Source: Bacteroidota bacterium (GTDB lineage Bacteria; Bacteroidota; Bacteroidia; Sphingobacteriales; Sphingobacteriaceae). From it: a stretch of 64,000 bases of DNA. The notes beneath the pieces were generated by a model. It saw only the letters and a program-made list of their open reading frames with translations, was not told the origin of the DNA and searched no databases. The stretch is from the NCBI GenBank assembly GCA_013288485.1, contig JABDBW010000002.1:1-64000 (forward strand), written 5' to 3'. Position numbers and translations under genes: made by a program. The first letter of the stretch is position 1. Each line of letters opens with the position of its first letter. Of this stretch, positions 19,540 to 30,488 are shown one piece after another.

Positions 19540-20188
19540 GGTTTAGAGACTTTTGGGGATAGCGCAAAAAAGTGAAAATGACAGTAATATAAAAGGGGTA
19601 ATTAATAAAGCCAATAGCATAGCTGATCCAATATTTATAAGCAGGTGCAGCAATTGTAAAAAAATCATAGAAAGCCCAGTCGATAATCGAAAGACACCAG
19701 TAAATGATCAGGATAAAAGCAAACCAGAAATGTGGATTAGTGGTTATGACCAGGTAAGAATAAGATTTGACCAATTGAAAAAGCGACAACAATGCCATCA
19801 TAATGATCACGATCCCTTCATAGTACATAAAGAAGCCGCTGAGGTGGTACATAGACCCGCAGGCTATCATATTATATAAACCGATCAGCGAACTGATGAT
19901 GGCAATGTGGATTCCAATATTCCTTTTTCGGAAAAATTCGATACAATAATTAAAGTATAAGGAAAGTGTTGCAATTTCGACCAAATTGAAGACCCTTAAA
20001 ACAGGAATGTTTTGATGAAATTTAACGGCGCAGTAATAAGCAATACATTCTTCCAATAAAGTTAAACCAATATAGGTACAGAAGATCTTAGAAGCGATAT
20101 CAAGGAAACGGCGCCGCAACATCCCGGACAAAAAAGCAATGAGCAGTAGGGAGATATTGATGAATGCAACGAGATGGTAATGTGTCAT
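19517..20188 (-). CDS. Multi-TM protein, putative sensor partner (cassette B)
   Basis: Paralog of 5925-6575; same length class, hydrophobic pattern and gene position. Confidence 0.65.
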   Translation of the reverse strand: MTHYHLVAFINISLLLIAFLSGMLRRRFLDIASKIFCTYIGLTLLEECIAYYCAVKFHQNIPVLRVFNLVEIATLSLYFNYCIEFFRKRNIGIHIAIISSLIGLYNMIACGSMYHLSGFFMYYEGIVIIMMALLSLFQLVKSYSYLVITTNPHFWFAFILIIYWCLSIIDWAFYDFFTIAAPAYKYWISYAIGFINYPFYITVIFTFLRYPQKSLNHARPIHH

Positions 20189-20202
20189 GGCTTTTTAAGA
20201 AG

Positions 20203-20715
20203 TTAATGAGTTAGCAGGTTATTTCCAGCTTGCCCTGGCGGACAACTATTAGGACAAGGCTCACAATATTCCAATACCTGATTCATAGAATAATAGACAT
20301 AGTTTCCACTGGTATCATACCCTGCAACAACAAGTGTTAATGCACCACTTTTGTACCCTGCAAACTGATTGGCATGTCCGGCATTTATATATTCCAGTGT
20401 ATGTGCGAAAAATAGCTTTAGATGAGTTATCCTGTTTTGATTTCCGAAGCTATCTGTATAAAGTCGCAATTGGTCCATATCGATCATTAACGCCCGTAAG
20501 TCGGTATCATTGGTCGCAAAATTAATGCTGTTCAGGTAGCTACCGATCATTTTGTTGGCCGAATCCATCGGGATAAACCTGGAGAATGAGGTGTCGCCTC
20601 TTGCATTCAGATCTTTAGGTCTTCTGCTTTGGGTGGTGCCATCTGACGGATGGGGTTGGTCACAACCGATAATTAAAGTGGTAATAATCGCTAATAATAA
20701 GATGTTTCGGATCAT
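20203..20715 (-). CDS. Lipoprotein with Cys/Pro-rich C-terminal tail (cassette B)
   Basis: Lipobox LIIGC; DSANKMIGSYLNSI, THLKLFFAHTL, CEPCPNSCPPGQAGNNLL. Confidence 0.7.
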   Translation of the reverse strand: MIRNILLLAIITTLIIGCDQPHPSDGTTQSRRPKDLNARGDTSFSRFIPMDSANKMIGSYLNSINFATNDTDLRALMIDMDQLRLYTDSFGNQNRITHLKLFFAHTLEYINAGHANQFAGYKSGALTLVVAGYDTSGNYVYYSMNQVLEYCEPCPNSCPPGQAGNNLLTH

Positions 20716-21392
20716 TTTTTTTCATTTATTTGGTTAACAAATTCCATTGTTACAATACCCGATTGAATAGCAAAAATGACAAGGCCGACGCGGCTCCTCA
20801 CCTTTAGTTTGGCAAATAAGCGATCCCTGTATCCGTCAATACTGCGAAGCGTAGTGTTGAGTTTATCGGCTATCTCGCTGTAACTCATATCGGTACAGCA
20901 ATATTTAAGAAATTCTTTTTCGGTGTCTGTAAGTACAAGTGGTTTTAGTGTTTTATTTTGAACAGAAGCAAATTTGGTATTATCCGCCACTTGTGAATAA
21001 TAGTAGCCTGAATGATAAATATATTCCAGCGCTTTTTTTATTTCTGTAGGCTCACTTGTTTTAAGTAAGTACCCATTAGCACCATTCTGTATCATTTTAA
21101 TAATATACGTGTCATTATTAAATGACGTAAGTATCAATGTACGTATTTCCGGCCAGCATTTTTTTAATTCAACCTGCAAAATGAATCCATTCATTCGCGG
21201 CATATTGATATCAATGATCACAATATCAGGCAGTTGTTTGGCGGCTTGTAGTTGTTGCATTAATTCAACTCCATCATCGGCCTGTATGTCAAAGATGACA
21301 CCGCCCAGGCTTTCAAGGGCGGAAATAATTCCTTTACGGACGGCAACCTGATCCTCGGCATATGCAACACGGATTAGGGGACTGTTATTCAT
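20712..21392 (-). CDS. LuxR/NarL-type response regulator (cassette B)
   Basis: IRVAYAEDQVAVRKGI...PDIVIIDINMPRMNG...LLKT, C-terminal HTH; likely start MNNSPLIRV inside ORF 20712-21440. Confidence 0.88.
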   Translation of the reverse strand: MNNSPLIRVAYAEDQVAVRKGIISALESLGGVIFDIQADDGVELMQQLQAAKQLPDIVIIDINMPRMNGFILQVELKKCWPEIRTLILTSFNNDTYIIKMIQNGANGYLLKTSEPTEIKKALEYIYHSGYYYSQVADNTKFASVQNKTLKPLVLTDTEKEFLKYCCTDMSYSEIADKLNTTLRSIDGYRDRLFAKLKVRSRVGLVIFAIQSGIVTMEFVNQINEKK

Positions 21393-21427
21393 GAACTCAA
21401 AAATAAGTCGCTTATTTTTATAAAAAC

Positions 21428-21475
21428 AGAGGCAAAACACACGGAAAAAAATAAAAAACCGTGTGTTTTGCCTCT
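21428..21475. promoter_or_regulatory. Perfect 17-bp inverted repeat upstream of cassette B
   Basis: agaggcaaaacacacgg (21428-21444)/ccgtgtgttttgcctct (21459-21475), A-rich 14-nt loop. Confidence 0.85.
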
Positions 21476-21729
21476 AAAAACTATCGAAAAAATGGGCTAA
21501 CTTGTATGCCCATTTCCGCAAAAAATGATATTCTTCATCAAAATGTACTGATGTACGCTAAGAAATGAGGTGAATTATTCTACTTCAGGGTAGAAAAAAA
21601 GTACTTCAACGGCGTTTTTTAATATTTGATCCACCTTGACACCTCCAGGATTTGATACGTCCAGTTTGGTGTATCTAACTTTGACTCAGGCTGTGGGCCT
21701 GATTAAGTCGCTTTATAATCATTTTTGTC

Positions 21730-22578
21730 ATGAAAACGTTTACAGAAAAAGAGTGGGTGGACATGCAGGAAACGTTGCAAGAGATCGCCGTTGGATCCGA
21801 AAATAAACTGCAATGGGCGGAAAGGTCCTACCAGGCCATTGAAACTACCTTGCTGAAAATAAAAGAATTTATACTCGTTTACGAGTTTAAAGACCAGGCA
21901 GAAGAGATCCATTTTTTTAAGGAGGTCAAACCTCAGTTTTTGTCTGAACTGATCTTTTTTATGAAGGTATTCTATATTGAGGCCAGTAAACCACCGGGGG
22001 ATAAAGGAGCACAGGTGAGTTATTATAAACAGGCTGCCGAGCGCATTAACCTTTTTTTTGAACGCAACCCAACTTTCTATATCTACTATCGTATGAGAAG
22101 AAGCGATCATGACCCGCAATACTTTGTTCGTACAGTGGAAAAGAGCGAATCATTGCCTGAATATTCGTTAGATATTGATCCGAGATTTACTACCATTCAT
22201 AGCTACAAGCTGGCTAAAATGCAAGCTTATGAAAGATTAAACGATTACATACAACAGGAACTGCACTTGCTGGAACATCCCGAATTAAGTTTTGCCGCTG
22301 AAGGGAAGAAAAAAGGCAGGAGTTTCTGGACAGATACTAAAGCCGCCCTGATAGAATTGGCTTATGCTATCCATTCGCGCGGTTGCGTTAATCATGGCAA
22401 AGGGGATATTAAGGTTCTTATATCCGACCTCGAAATATTATTTAATGTACAAGTCGGTAATTTTTATCGCACCATGCAGAATATGCGAATTCGTAAGAAG
22501 ACGCGTACTCCTTTTTTGGACAACCTGAAAGAGAGCCTTGAGAACTGGATGGATGATACAGACCTGAATTTATCATAG
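21730..22578 (+). CDS. rteC: RteC-like ICE regulator
   Basis: Typical RteC features: YYRMRRSDHDPQYF, WTDTKAALIELAYAIHSRGCVNHGKGDI..., VGNFYRTMQNMRIRKKTRTPFLDNLKE. Confidence 0.85.
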   Translation: MKTFTEKEWVDMQETLQEIAVGSENKLQWAERSYQAIETTLLKIKEFILVYEFKDQAEEIHFFKEVKPQFLSELIFFMKVFYIEASKPPGDKGAQVSYYKQAAERINLFFERNPTFYIYYRMRRSDHDPQYFVRTVEKSESLPEYSLDIDPRFTTIHSYKLAKMQAYERLNDYIQQELHLLEHPELSFAAEGKKKGRSFWTDTKAALIELAYAIHSRGCVNHGKGDIKVLISDLEILFNVQVGNFYRTMQNMRIRKKTRTPFLDNLKESLENWMDDTDLNLS

Positions 22579-22609
22579 CACCTATTTATACTTCTTGAAT
22601 AATGAAATA

Positions 22610-22637
22610 AAGCTGCCAGTACGGTGGCTTTTATTTT
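22610..22637 (+). terminator. Terminator after rteC
   Basis: aagctgcc/ggtggctt stem (two G-U) followed by ttattttt. Confidence 0.55.
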
Positions 22638-22893
22638 TCATCGAAAAAATAGCTGAAAATGAAATCTGGTAGTAAAAAGGAAGTCCTCTTTTTCTGCTGA
22701 GATCATTAATGCATATAGCTGTGTTGTATAACAAGCTCATTTTCAACTGCAATGTTTTTTCCGCAAAGCAAAAATAAATTTAAAGGACGTCCTCTGTCGG
22801 TGTCAAAAACCGCCTGCAGGTCGTCCCACCTTTGCTATGTAAAACATCAGCAATAAAGCAGGTGAAATTAATAACCATTAAAAAACAAAGATC

Positions 22894-23337
22894 ATGTTGC
22901 AGAGCATTACGTGGAATGAGTACCTGGGCGGTGTGGTAATACTGCTCATCGTTTATTACCTGATCATCGGGGCTAAGTATTTCAAGGAAGATATCAGATC
23001 CCTGCTGGCAGGCAAATTACAAAATGATCAGGGGACCGCAAAAAACAAAGTATCCAAAACTGGAAAGGAAAGTTTCAGTGACCCTGCTTCTTTTGATGAA
23101 TTGGAAGCAGTAGTAAACGACCTACGCTATGCCGTCCTTGAAAAAGCAGGCAGATCGATCGGCAGAGAAGAACTATTAAACCGTTTAAAGGAACGTCTCG
23201 CTGAATATACCGGCCTTCAGAAACCGGCTTACCGCGTTGCCATCAATAATTTTATTATCACCCATGCGCAGGAGTTATGCGATGTTACATTTAATGAGCA
23301 TGAACTGAACAGTGCCTGGCAAAAAATTTCCAAATAA
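22894..23337 (+). CDS. Hypothetical ICE protein at the start of the tra module
   Basis: N-terminal TM, helical C-terminus; co-directional with tra genes. Confidence 0.6.
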   Translation: MLQSITWNEYLGGVVILLIVYYLIIGAKYFKEDIRSLLAGKLQNDQGTAKNKVSKTGKESFSDPASFDELEAVVNDLRYAVLEKAGRSIGREELLNRLKERLAEYTGLQKPAYRVAINNFIITHAQELCDVTFNEHELNSAWQKISK

Positions 23338-23470
23338 AAACAAAAGGAACTGGCCACCCATCCATCCCGGCAAAGGCGATAGTGAAGAGGAAAAAGTGGG
23401 GGAGCGTGATGACTGGCCATCTCTTCCCGCCTCCCTGCACAATGCAGGGAGGCCAAAGGGAGAGTATTAG
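23312..23470 (+). CDS. Candidate 52-aa ORF (GTG start) overlapping the preceding gene
   Basis: MPGKKFPNKNKRNWPPIHPGKGDSEEEKVGERDDWPSLPASLHNAGRPKGEY, not in the supplied track. Confidence 0.35.
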   Translation: MPGKKFPNKNKRNWPPIHPGKGDSEEEKVGERDDWPSLPASLHNAGRPKGEY

Positions 23471-23494
23471 AATAACAATTAAAAAACGTAAAGT

Positions 23495-23824
23495 ATGAAA
23501 AGGTACATGAATAACTTAAAAAGAGATCGCACAAAAGCATGGTTGGCCTCAGCGGCCCTTATCCTGTTAAGTATGGCAGTAAAGGCCCAGGACGGGAACG
23601 CCGGGATCAACGCGGCAACCTCACAGGTCAAAAGCTATTTCTCTGCGGGCACTAACCTCATGTATGCCATCGGTGCCATTGTGGGATTGATCGGTGCGGT
23701 AAAGGTGTATAACAAATGGAACCACGGAGAACCTGATACCGGCAAAGTAGCGGCAGCCTGGTTCGGCAGCTGTGTGTTCCTGGTGATCGTGGCTACCGTA
23801 TTAAAAAGTTTCTTCGGCGTTTAG
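23495..23824 (+). CDS. traE: Conjugative transfer protein TraE (DUF4134)
   Basis: AQDGNAGINAATSQVKSYFSAGTNLMYAIGAIVGLIGAVKVYNKWNHGEPDTGKVAAAWFGSCVFL. Confidence 0.88.
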   Translation: MKRYMNNLKRDRTKAWLASAALILLSMAVKAQDGNAGINAATSQVKSYFSAGTNLMYAIGAIVGLIGAVKVYNKWNHGEPDTGKVAAAWFGSCVFLVIVATVLKSFFGV

Positions 23825-23835
23825 CCCCAAATATC

Positions 23836-24111
23836 ATGAACAGGAATAAGGCATGGAGCAGGATGTTTAAGAAGCTCCAAAAGCGTTTGTTGTATGGGCT
23901 AATAGCAACCGTAGTGTACCTGCTGGGCGCGGTCATAATAGTAACAGTGCTTATCGCCCTTTTGATCAGCACCTTTTTTTGCCTCCTGCTCCTTTTGTCA
24001 TTTGCGCTGTACTGCTTCCTGAAAGGAATATTTGTTTTACTGATAGGAAAAATTTGTAAACATGGAAACAATAAAAGAAGCACGGAAACTGCCTGTGTTC
24101 CGGATCTGTGA
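23836..24111 (+). CDS. Small membrane protein in tra operon
   Basis: Strongly hydrophobic ORF, overlaps the next gene start. Confidence 0.5.
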   Translation: MNRNKAWSRMFKKLQKRLLYGLIATVVYLLGAVIIVTVLIALLISTFFCLLLLLSFALYCFLKGIFVLLIGKICKHGNNKRSTETACVPDL

Positions 24112-24433
24112 CACTGATTTTTATGTGGACATAAAGCTGGGGGAATTCAGACAAGTGGATGTACCCTCGAATACTATTTCTATGAGGGATATATACGCTG
24201 CTGAAAATGAGGTTACCGAATTTGTCTTTGACCTGCAAACCAAAAATATATACCAGGAACATATCGATCCTGACCATATACCGGCCCATGTAAAATTGGC
24301 GGTCATTCCGCCGCTTTCGGAGCTTGATCCGCCGTTCCTTGTAGAGAAATTCAATTTACCGGACATTTCTATAAGACCGAAGGCCGATAAAGCACTCAGG
24401 CATAAAAAAGGGCACAGGAGGAAACTATTTTAA
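24062..24433 (+). CDS. ICE protein with one F-x-VD(V/I) module
   Basis: FRICDTDFYVDIKLGEFRQVDVPSNTISMRDI; similar module twice in 30478-31326. Confidence 0.65.
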   Translation: METIKEARKLPVFRICDTDFYVDIKLGEFRQVDVPSNTISMRDIYAAENEVTEFVFDLQTKNIYQEHIDPDHIPAHVKLAVIPPLSELDPPFLVEKFNLPDISIRPKADKALRHKKGHRRKLF

Positions 24434-24443
24434 CTATTTAACC

Positions 24444-24878
24444 ATGCACACGATACTAATTGACAAGTTACGCAGCTACCTGGTCGAGAACGATCCCGAC
24501 TTGCTTATCAGTTTGCAGGGCGACTACTCTGTTACCCGCTATTTGGAAGATAAGGTCTACCAGGTGATGCCCTTGGCGGAGCAGCTCATAGCGGAAGATA
24601 AACCACAATATATTATCGAGGAATTATGCCTCGATGAGTTGACCAAAGAATTGCGGCCTTCCAAATTCCACTATATCAAAGAGATCCTGGAAGAAGATTT
24701 TTTACAGGCTTACAGCCGGTTCCGTGAAGCGGGGGTGCTAACCTACGAGGTCATTAATCTCATCGAAGCATGTCAGCACACATTCGACAGCATAGGATTT
24801 ACAGAAGAGAATGAGAACGACAGGGCCTTGAAATATGCGATCATGGCCGATATACAGGAATATCTCGAAAGAGGTTAA
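24444..24878 (+). CDS. DUF1896-like protein
   Basis: ICE location upstream of the methylase/helicase and DUF1896-like sequence. Confidence 0.7.
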   Translation: MHTILIDKLRSYLVENDPDLLISLQGDYSVTRYLEDKVYQVMPLAEQLIAEDKPQYIIEELCLDELTKELRPSKFHYIKEILEEDFLQAYSRFREAGVLTYEVINLIEACQHTFDSIGFTEENENDRALKYAIMADIQEYLERG

Positions 24879-24920
24879 GCACAAAGACACAGGAATAGTG
24901 AGCAGGAAAACGCAGGGAAG

Positions 24921-27900
24921 ATGTCATATAATGTTCTACAAAAGCTAAACGGCAATATAGCGGCCATCCGCATTGCCCTCGGATATAAAGAGGGTGATCT
25001 GCTCAGTGATGCGGACAAAGCAATACTTAGTAAGTATGCCGGATTTGGTGGCATTAAAGCTATCCTCCTTCCCGAAGGTGATAGAGAAAGCTGGCTGGCA
25101 AACGGGGCTACCGAAGCGGACCTGCGGCTATATGAACCCATCGGGGAGCTTCAGCAATTACTAAAAGCTCATTTTAATGACACCCAATATAAAGAGGTGG
25201 TCAGTTCCTTAAAGAACAGTGTCCTGACTGCTTTTTATACACCAGATATTATCCCCCAAACGCTTTACAATACCCTGAAGGCAAATGAGATCAAGCCTGC
25301 GCATGTCTATGAACCATCGGCTGGTGCAGGGATATTTATTACGGAGGCGATGAAAGCATTGACTGAGCTTCAGCAGGTAACAGCAGTGGAAAAGGATGTG
25401 TTGACAGGTAAGATCCTGGAGGCCCTTTATGGTTCATCCGAAATACCAGTTAAGGTACACATTACAGGATTAGAAGACAGCCCTGTTGATGATAGTGGGA
25501 AATATGACCTTATTGTAAGCAATATCCCTTTCGGAAATTTCTCCGTTTATGATGAAAGTATCCGTGATAATAATTTAAGCGGCAAGATCCACAATTACTT
25601 TTTTGCAAAAGGGTTGGACAAGATCGGCGATGGTGGCTTGCTGGCCTATATCACAACGGATGCCTTCTTAAATAGTCCATCCAACCGGGACGCAAGACAA
25701 TATCTTTTCAACCATGCTGACTTTGTCAGTGTTTCTATAATGCCCGATAACCTGATGAAGGATACGGGCAACACGGAAGCATCCAGCCATTTGCTGCTGG
25801 TACAAAAAAATGAGCATAAGGATACCATAAGTGCAAACGAAGCATTGTTGATCGAAACGGAGGAAAGGCTGAATGAGTTTGGCAAGTATCATGCTAATAG
25901 CTTTATTGTTCTACATGAAGCCGAACTCGCCACAGGAAATATCATTCATGCAGGCAAAAACCAATATGGCAGTCCCGTTCAGAATTATTGGCAGGACGGA
26001 GATATAAACCTTATCGCCGATAAACTAAGTCAGCAATTACAGCATGGCTTTTCAGAACGTTTTAACCGCGAGGCTTTTCAGGATTTAGGTATCAGCCTTG
26101 CTTTTGGCACCCACACGGCTAATAAAAAGCTAACCTTTCTTCCCGTACCTGAAACCCCCAGATCACAAAATGTCCATGTGCAGTTGGGTCTATTTGATAT
26201 TGGCCCCGCAGAAAATATGAACCGCGCTTTTGCTTATATAAGTGCATTGGATGAAAAGGTCATCCGTAAGGAAACGGCGAGGCTCATCAGTACCATTCGC
26301 ACTACTGCCCGGCCTGAGCATGAAAGTTTTACGCTTATTACTGCCAAAGGCATCAAGATGCCGCAATACCTTTATAAGCTATCCTCCAACGTAAAAGAGA
26401 TCACAGTGCCGTCCTATTGGATGACAGCAGAAAAACTACACGAGGAACTTAAAAATGTAGCTTATGCGCTTCCGCAGTTCGGTTATCACTATCGCTATTC
26501 GGGAGATGAAAGCCTGAAAGACGCCTTTGGCCTCCAAAAACAGGATCGTCTTGTATTCGAGGGATTGAAGCCATTTTATAAAAATGAAACGCTTGTTTTT
26601 TATCAGGGTAAGACCGGGTTACTTTCTAAAACCGACCAGGAACAACAGCTTGCCACTTTTACCCCTCTTTCAACACAAAAAAATATCGAGTTCTACCGGC
26701 ACTATATCCGTTTGCGGGACGGCTATTTTGAATTACAGAATGCTGCGGTGGCCAGTGGACAAAACCTGCAAAGGCAGGAGCTGAACAAGGAATATGATGC
26801 TTTTGTATCCCAATATGGAAGCCTGAACCTGCCCCAGAACAAAAGACTGTTGAGTGAAGACCGTGCTTTTGGCGTACTCATGACCGCATCGTTGGAACGC
26901 AGGGATGGCCTGCGCTATGTCAGATCGGATGTGCTATCGGATTCACTTGAAAAAAAGGAAGAGCATTTTAAAAGTGATGACCCCTTAGAAGCACTCGCCC
27001 GTTGTCTTAATGACCGGGGTAAAGTTGATATAGGTTATATCGAGGCCGCTATAGGGCTACCGGATACAGAGGTGATCAGCAGCCTTGCCCACCATATCTA
27101 CCTCAACCCCGCCAATGCTCAATGGGAAACCGTCGATCTCTACCTGTCGGGAAATGTGGTGGAAAAATTAAGGGTCGCCCGTGAGCAATGTGAAAAGTCC
27201 CCTGAAAATGTGCAGTTCAGACTAAGCATGGAAGCCATACAAAAAGTCCAACCCGAAAAGATCCCGTTCGAATTATTGGATTTCAACTTAGGCGAACGCT
27301 GGATACCCAATTCATTTTATGAGCGCTTTGCAAGTGAGCTGTTCGATAGTAAGACGAATGTATTATACTTCTCTTCATTGGATACTTTTAAAGTTGAAGC
27401 TAAAGGACAAAATGCCAAACTAACTCAAGAGTATGCCATCACGCCTAAGAACGGACGTGTTACTTATGGTAATACCTTACTGGAACATGCCTTAGAAAAT
27501 ACCACCCCGTTTTATACGTATGAGATAAGTGTCGGTGAAAAAACGATACGCGTACCGGATAACGATGCTATCCAATTGGCTCATCAGAAGATCGAAACTA
27601 TCCGGAATAGTTTTAATGAATGGCTCAATGAGTTGCCGAAAGAAGATAAACAGTTTTTAGAAGACCTTTATAATAACACCTTCAATTGTTATGTACTCAG
27701 GGAATACGATGGCAGCCACCTTACATTTCCGGGCCTCGAAAAAAAGAACCTCGATATTGAAGACCTGTATAGCTCTCAAAAAAATGCGGCATGGCGTATC
27801 ATGCAGAACCGGGGAGCTTTAATAGATCATGAGGTCGGGTTGGGCAAAACTTTGACGATGATCGTTGCCGCCAATGAAATGAAGCGGTTGGGCATCGTCC

Positions 27901-30488
27901 ACAAACCCATGATCCTTGCCTTAAAGGCAAATGTGGACCAGATACGGGATACTTACAAAAAAGCCTATCCGAAAGCTAAGGTTCTGGCTCCGGGTGAAGA
28001 TGACTTTGAACCTAAAAACAGGTTAAGGCTGCTCCATGAAATAAAAAATAATAACTGGGACTGCGTTATCCTTACACACGACCAGTTTGGCAAAATACTC
28101 CAATCACCTGAAATACAAAGAGCCATATTTCAATCCGAACTGGATAATGTGGAGCGTGACCTGGTAACAATTAATGAGCTGGGCGGCGATATTTCCAAAA
28201 GGATGCTCAAAGGGCTGGAGATCCGGAAAAATAATCTTTCCGGGAAATTGAAAGGTATCCTTTCGGACATTGAATCAAAGAAAGATAGGGGTATCAATTT
28301 TGGAGAGATGGGAATCGACCACCTTTTCGTGGACGAATCGCATAAGTTCAAGAACCTGACATTTACGACACGCCACAACCGCGTAGCGGGCTTAGGTAAT
28401 ATGGAAGGAAGCCAAAAGGCGCTGAATATGCTTTTTGCCGTCCGCACTCTACAGGAAAAATTTGATGCCGACCTATGTGTGACCTTTTTATCCGGGACAC
28501 CTATCTCAAACAGTCTCACCGAAATGTACCTCCTGTTCAAATACCTGCGGCCAAAAGAAATGGAACGGCAGCATATCGAGAATTTCGATGCCTGGGCAGC
28601 GGTGTTTGCAAGAAAGACAACGGATTTTGAATTCTCTGTTACCAACGAGATCATCGCTAAAGAACGCTTTCGCCATTTTATCAAAGTACCCGAACTCGCC
28701 CTATTCTACAATGAAATTACAGATTATAAAACGGCAAAACATATCGCCCTCGATAAACCGGAACTGGATGAAATGCTTATCAACATCCAACCTACGCCGG
28801 ATCAGCAGGAATTCACAAAAAAACTGATGGCGTTCGCAAAGACAGGTGATGCGGCTTTGATCGGGAGGCCCCGCCTGAGTGAATCAGAAGATAAAGCACG
28901 TATGCTGATCGCCACCAATTATGCGAAAAAGATGGCTGCGGACATGCGCCTGATAGCAAGTTATTATGAAGACCACCCCAATAACAAAGTCAATGTCTGC
29001 GCCCGTAATTTATACAAAGAGTACCGGGAAAGTAATGCGAATAAAGGCACTCAAATAGTATTCTGTGATATCGGGACCCCCAAATCCGGCGAATTTAATA
29101 TATACGATGCCCTGAAAGAAAAGCTGGTGCGTGACTTTCAGATCCCTGCCCACGAGATCACCTTCATCCATGACTGGCCGGATAAGAAAAAGAAGGATTT
29201 GTTCAAAAAGATGAACGACGGTTCTATCCGGATCCTAATTGGTAGTACGGATAAGGCAGGTACCGGCCTTAACGTCCAAAAACGCGTAGTGGCCATGCAT
29301 CACCTCGATATTCCCTGGAAACCTGCCGAACTGGAACAAAGGAACGGGCGTGGCGCAAGGCAGGGCAACTGGCTGGCTAAAATGTTCTTTGGCAACAAGG
29401 TCCGTAATTATATCTATGCAGTAGAGCAGTCGCTTGACAATTACAAGTTCAACCTGCTGAAGAACAAACAAACCTTTATCAGCCAGATGAAGAACTGTGA
29501 GCTGAATATCCGGACCATTGATGAAGGTGCTATTGATGAAAAAAGCGGAATGAACTTTTCAGAATATATCGCCATACTATCCGGTGATACTTCCCTGCTG
29601 GAGAAAACTAAACTGGAAAAGAAGATCGCCGTTATGGAAAGTCTGAAAAAGGCGCATTTCAGAGAAGTATCCAGGACCCGCTTCCTGTTGGGTGAATCGC
29701 AGGCGGAGAAAGAAAAAACACAGGTGCTGATCGGCAAACTAAGCAGTGATGAGACATTTTATAGGGATAGGCTCAAATATGACAAGGATGATAGCAAGCT
29801 AAATCCCATCACATTAAGCGGGCTGAAGAGTGCTGAGCCGGAAGTCATTGGCAAGGCCCTGATCGAAACTTACAATAAATGGAAACCCGGCCAGGAACCA
29901 AAGCTTGGAAGCCTGTATGGTTTCGATCTATATGTACAGCATCATGTAGAACGGAGTTTTGACACAGACAATAGTTTATATGAAAGGCACTTTAACACTT
30001 TCTACGCTGAACGCCCGGAAACGGGCATCAAATACACTTATAATCAGGGGCATCCGAATATCGATAACCCCAAATTAGCAGCACGGCATTTTTTAAATGC
30101 GATCGACCGCGTTGAAAGTATTAAAAACCAATACGAGAAAAAGCTGGACGACCTTGAAAAAGAAATACCATCAATGGAGCAGATCGTTTCCAAGCCATTT
30201 GAAAAGGAAAAAGAGCTGGCAGCAATGAAAATTTCATTAGCGGGATTGGAAAGGGAGATCGCGATCAAAATACAAGAAAAGCATATGCAGGCAAATGGTC
30301 AACTTGAGATCGGGCAAGTTCCTCAAGAGAAAAAAGAACCATCAGGCTTAAGATCGGAGGCCCCAAAGGAAACTCCGATCATTAAATTGGAGCAGGTACA
30401 GCCAATGGCAACAGGAACAGACGGACATTATTCTCAGCATAAACAAATGGCGCCGCGTATCCGCAAATCAAAAAGGCTTGGGATATAA
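24921..30488 (+). CDS. Giant N6-adenine methylase-like / SNF2-type helicase fusion (DarB-like)
   Basis: [92 protein letters not shown]. Confidence 0.88.
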   Translation: MSYNVLQKLNGNIAAIRIALGYKEGDLLSDADKAILSKYAGFGGIKAILLPEGDRESWLANGATEADLRLYEPIGELQQLLKAHFNDTQYKEVVSSLKNSVLTAFYTPDIIPQTLYNTLKANEIKPAHVYEPSAGAGIFITEAMKALTELQQVTAVEKDVLTGKILEALYGSSEIPVKVHITGLEDSPVDDSGKYDLIVSNIPFGNFSVYDESIRDNNLSGKIHNYFFAKGLDKIGDGGLLAYITTDAFLNSPSNRDARQYLFNHADFVSVSIMPDNLMKDTGNTEASSHLLLVQKNEHKDTISANEALLIETEERLNEFGKYHANSFIVLHEAELATGNIIHAGKNQYGSPVQNYWQDGDINLIADKLSQQLQHGFSERFNREAFQDLGISLAFGTHTANKKLTFLPVPETPRSQNVHVQLGLFDIGPAENMNRAFAYISALDEKVIRKETARLISTIRTTARPEHESFTLITAKGIKMPQYLYKLSSNVKEITVPSYWMTAEKLHEELKNVAYALPQFGYHYRYSGDESLKDAFGLQKQDRLVFEGLKPFYKNETLVFYQGKTGLLSKTDQEQQLATFTPLSTQKNIEFYRHYIRLRDGYFELQNAAVASGQNLQRQELNKEYDAFVSQYGSLNLPQNKRLLSEDRAFGVLMTASLERRDGLRYVRSDVLSDSLEKKEEHFKSDDPLEALARCLNDRGKVDIGYIEAAIGLPDTEVISSLAHHIYLNPANAQWETVDLYLSGNVVEKLRVAREQCEKSPENVQFRLSMEAIQKVQPEKIPFELLDFNLGERWIPNSFYERFASELFDSKTNVLYFSSLDTFKVEAKGQNAKLTQEYAITPKNGRVTYGNTLLEHALENTTPFYTYEISVGEKTIRVPDNDAIQLAHQKIETIRNSFNEWLNELPKEDKQFLEDLYNNTFNCYVLREYDGSHLTFPGLEKKNLDIEDLYSSQKNAAWRIMQNRGALIDHEVGLGKTLTMIVAANEMKRLGIVHKPMILALKANVDQIRDTYKKAYPKAKVLAPGEDDFEPKNRLRLLHEIKNNNWDCVILTHDQFGKILQSPEIQRAIFQSELDNVERDLVTINELGGDISKRMLKGLEIRKNNLSGKLKGILSDIESKKDRGINFGEMGIDHLFVDESHKFKNLTFTTRHNRVAGLGNMEGSQKALNMLFAVRTLQEKFDADLCVTFLSGTPISNSLTEMYLLFKYLRPKEMERQHIENFDAWAAVFARKTTDFEFSVTNEIIAKERFRHFIKVPELALFYNEITDYKTAKHIALDKPELDEMLINIQPTPDQQEFTKKLMAFAKTGDAALIGRPRLSESEDKARMLIATNYAKKMAADMRLIASYYEDHPNNKVNVCARNLYKEYRESNANKGTQIVFCDIGTPKSGEFNIYDALKEKLVRDFQIPAHEITFIHDWPDKKKKDLFKKMNDGSIRILIGSTDKAGTGLNVQKRVVAMHHLDIPWKPAELEQRNGRGARQGNWLAKMFFGNKVRNYIYAVEQSLDNYKFNLLKNKQTFISQMKNCELNIRTIDEGAIDEKSGMNFSEYIAILSGDTSLLEKTKLEKKIAVMESLKKAHFREVSRTRFLLGESQAEKEKTQVLIGKLSSDETFYRDRLKYDKDDSKLNPITLSGLKSAEPEVIGKALIETYNKWKPGQEPKLGSLYGFDLYVQHHVERSFDTDNSLYERHFNTFYAERPETGIKYTYNQGHPNIDNPKLAARHFLNAIDRVESIKNQYEKKLDDLEKEIPSMEQIVSKPFEKEKELAAMKISLAGLEREIAIKIQEKHMQANGQLEIGQVPQEKKEPSGLRSEAPKETPIIKLEQVQPMATGTDGHYSQHKQMAPRIRKSKRLGI

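Noticed and set aside
23229-23540. 103-aa minus-strand ORF over the traE leader
   Set aside because: Cys/Ser-rich reverse complement of coding sequence plus the hairpin; no start context or motif.
28130-28684. 184-aa antisense ORF inside the helicase/methylase gene
   Set aside because: Opposite strand of a well-supported coding region; Ser/Leu/Arg-rich composition typical of spurious antisense ORFs.
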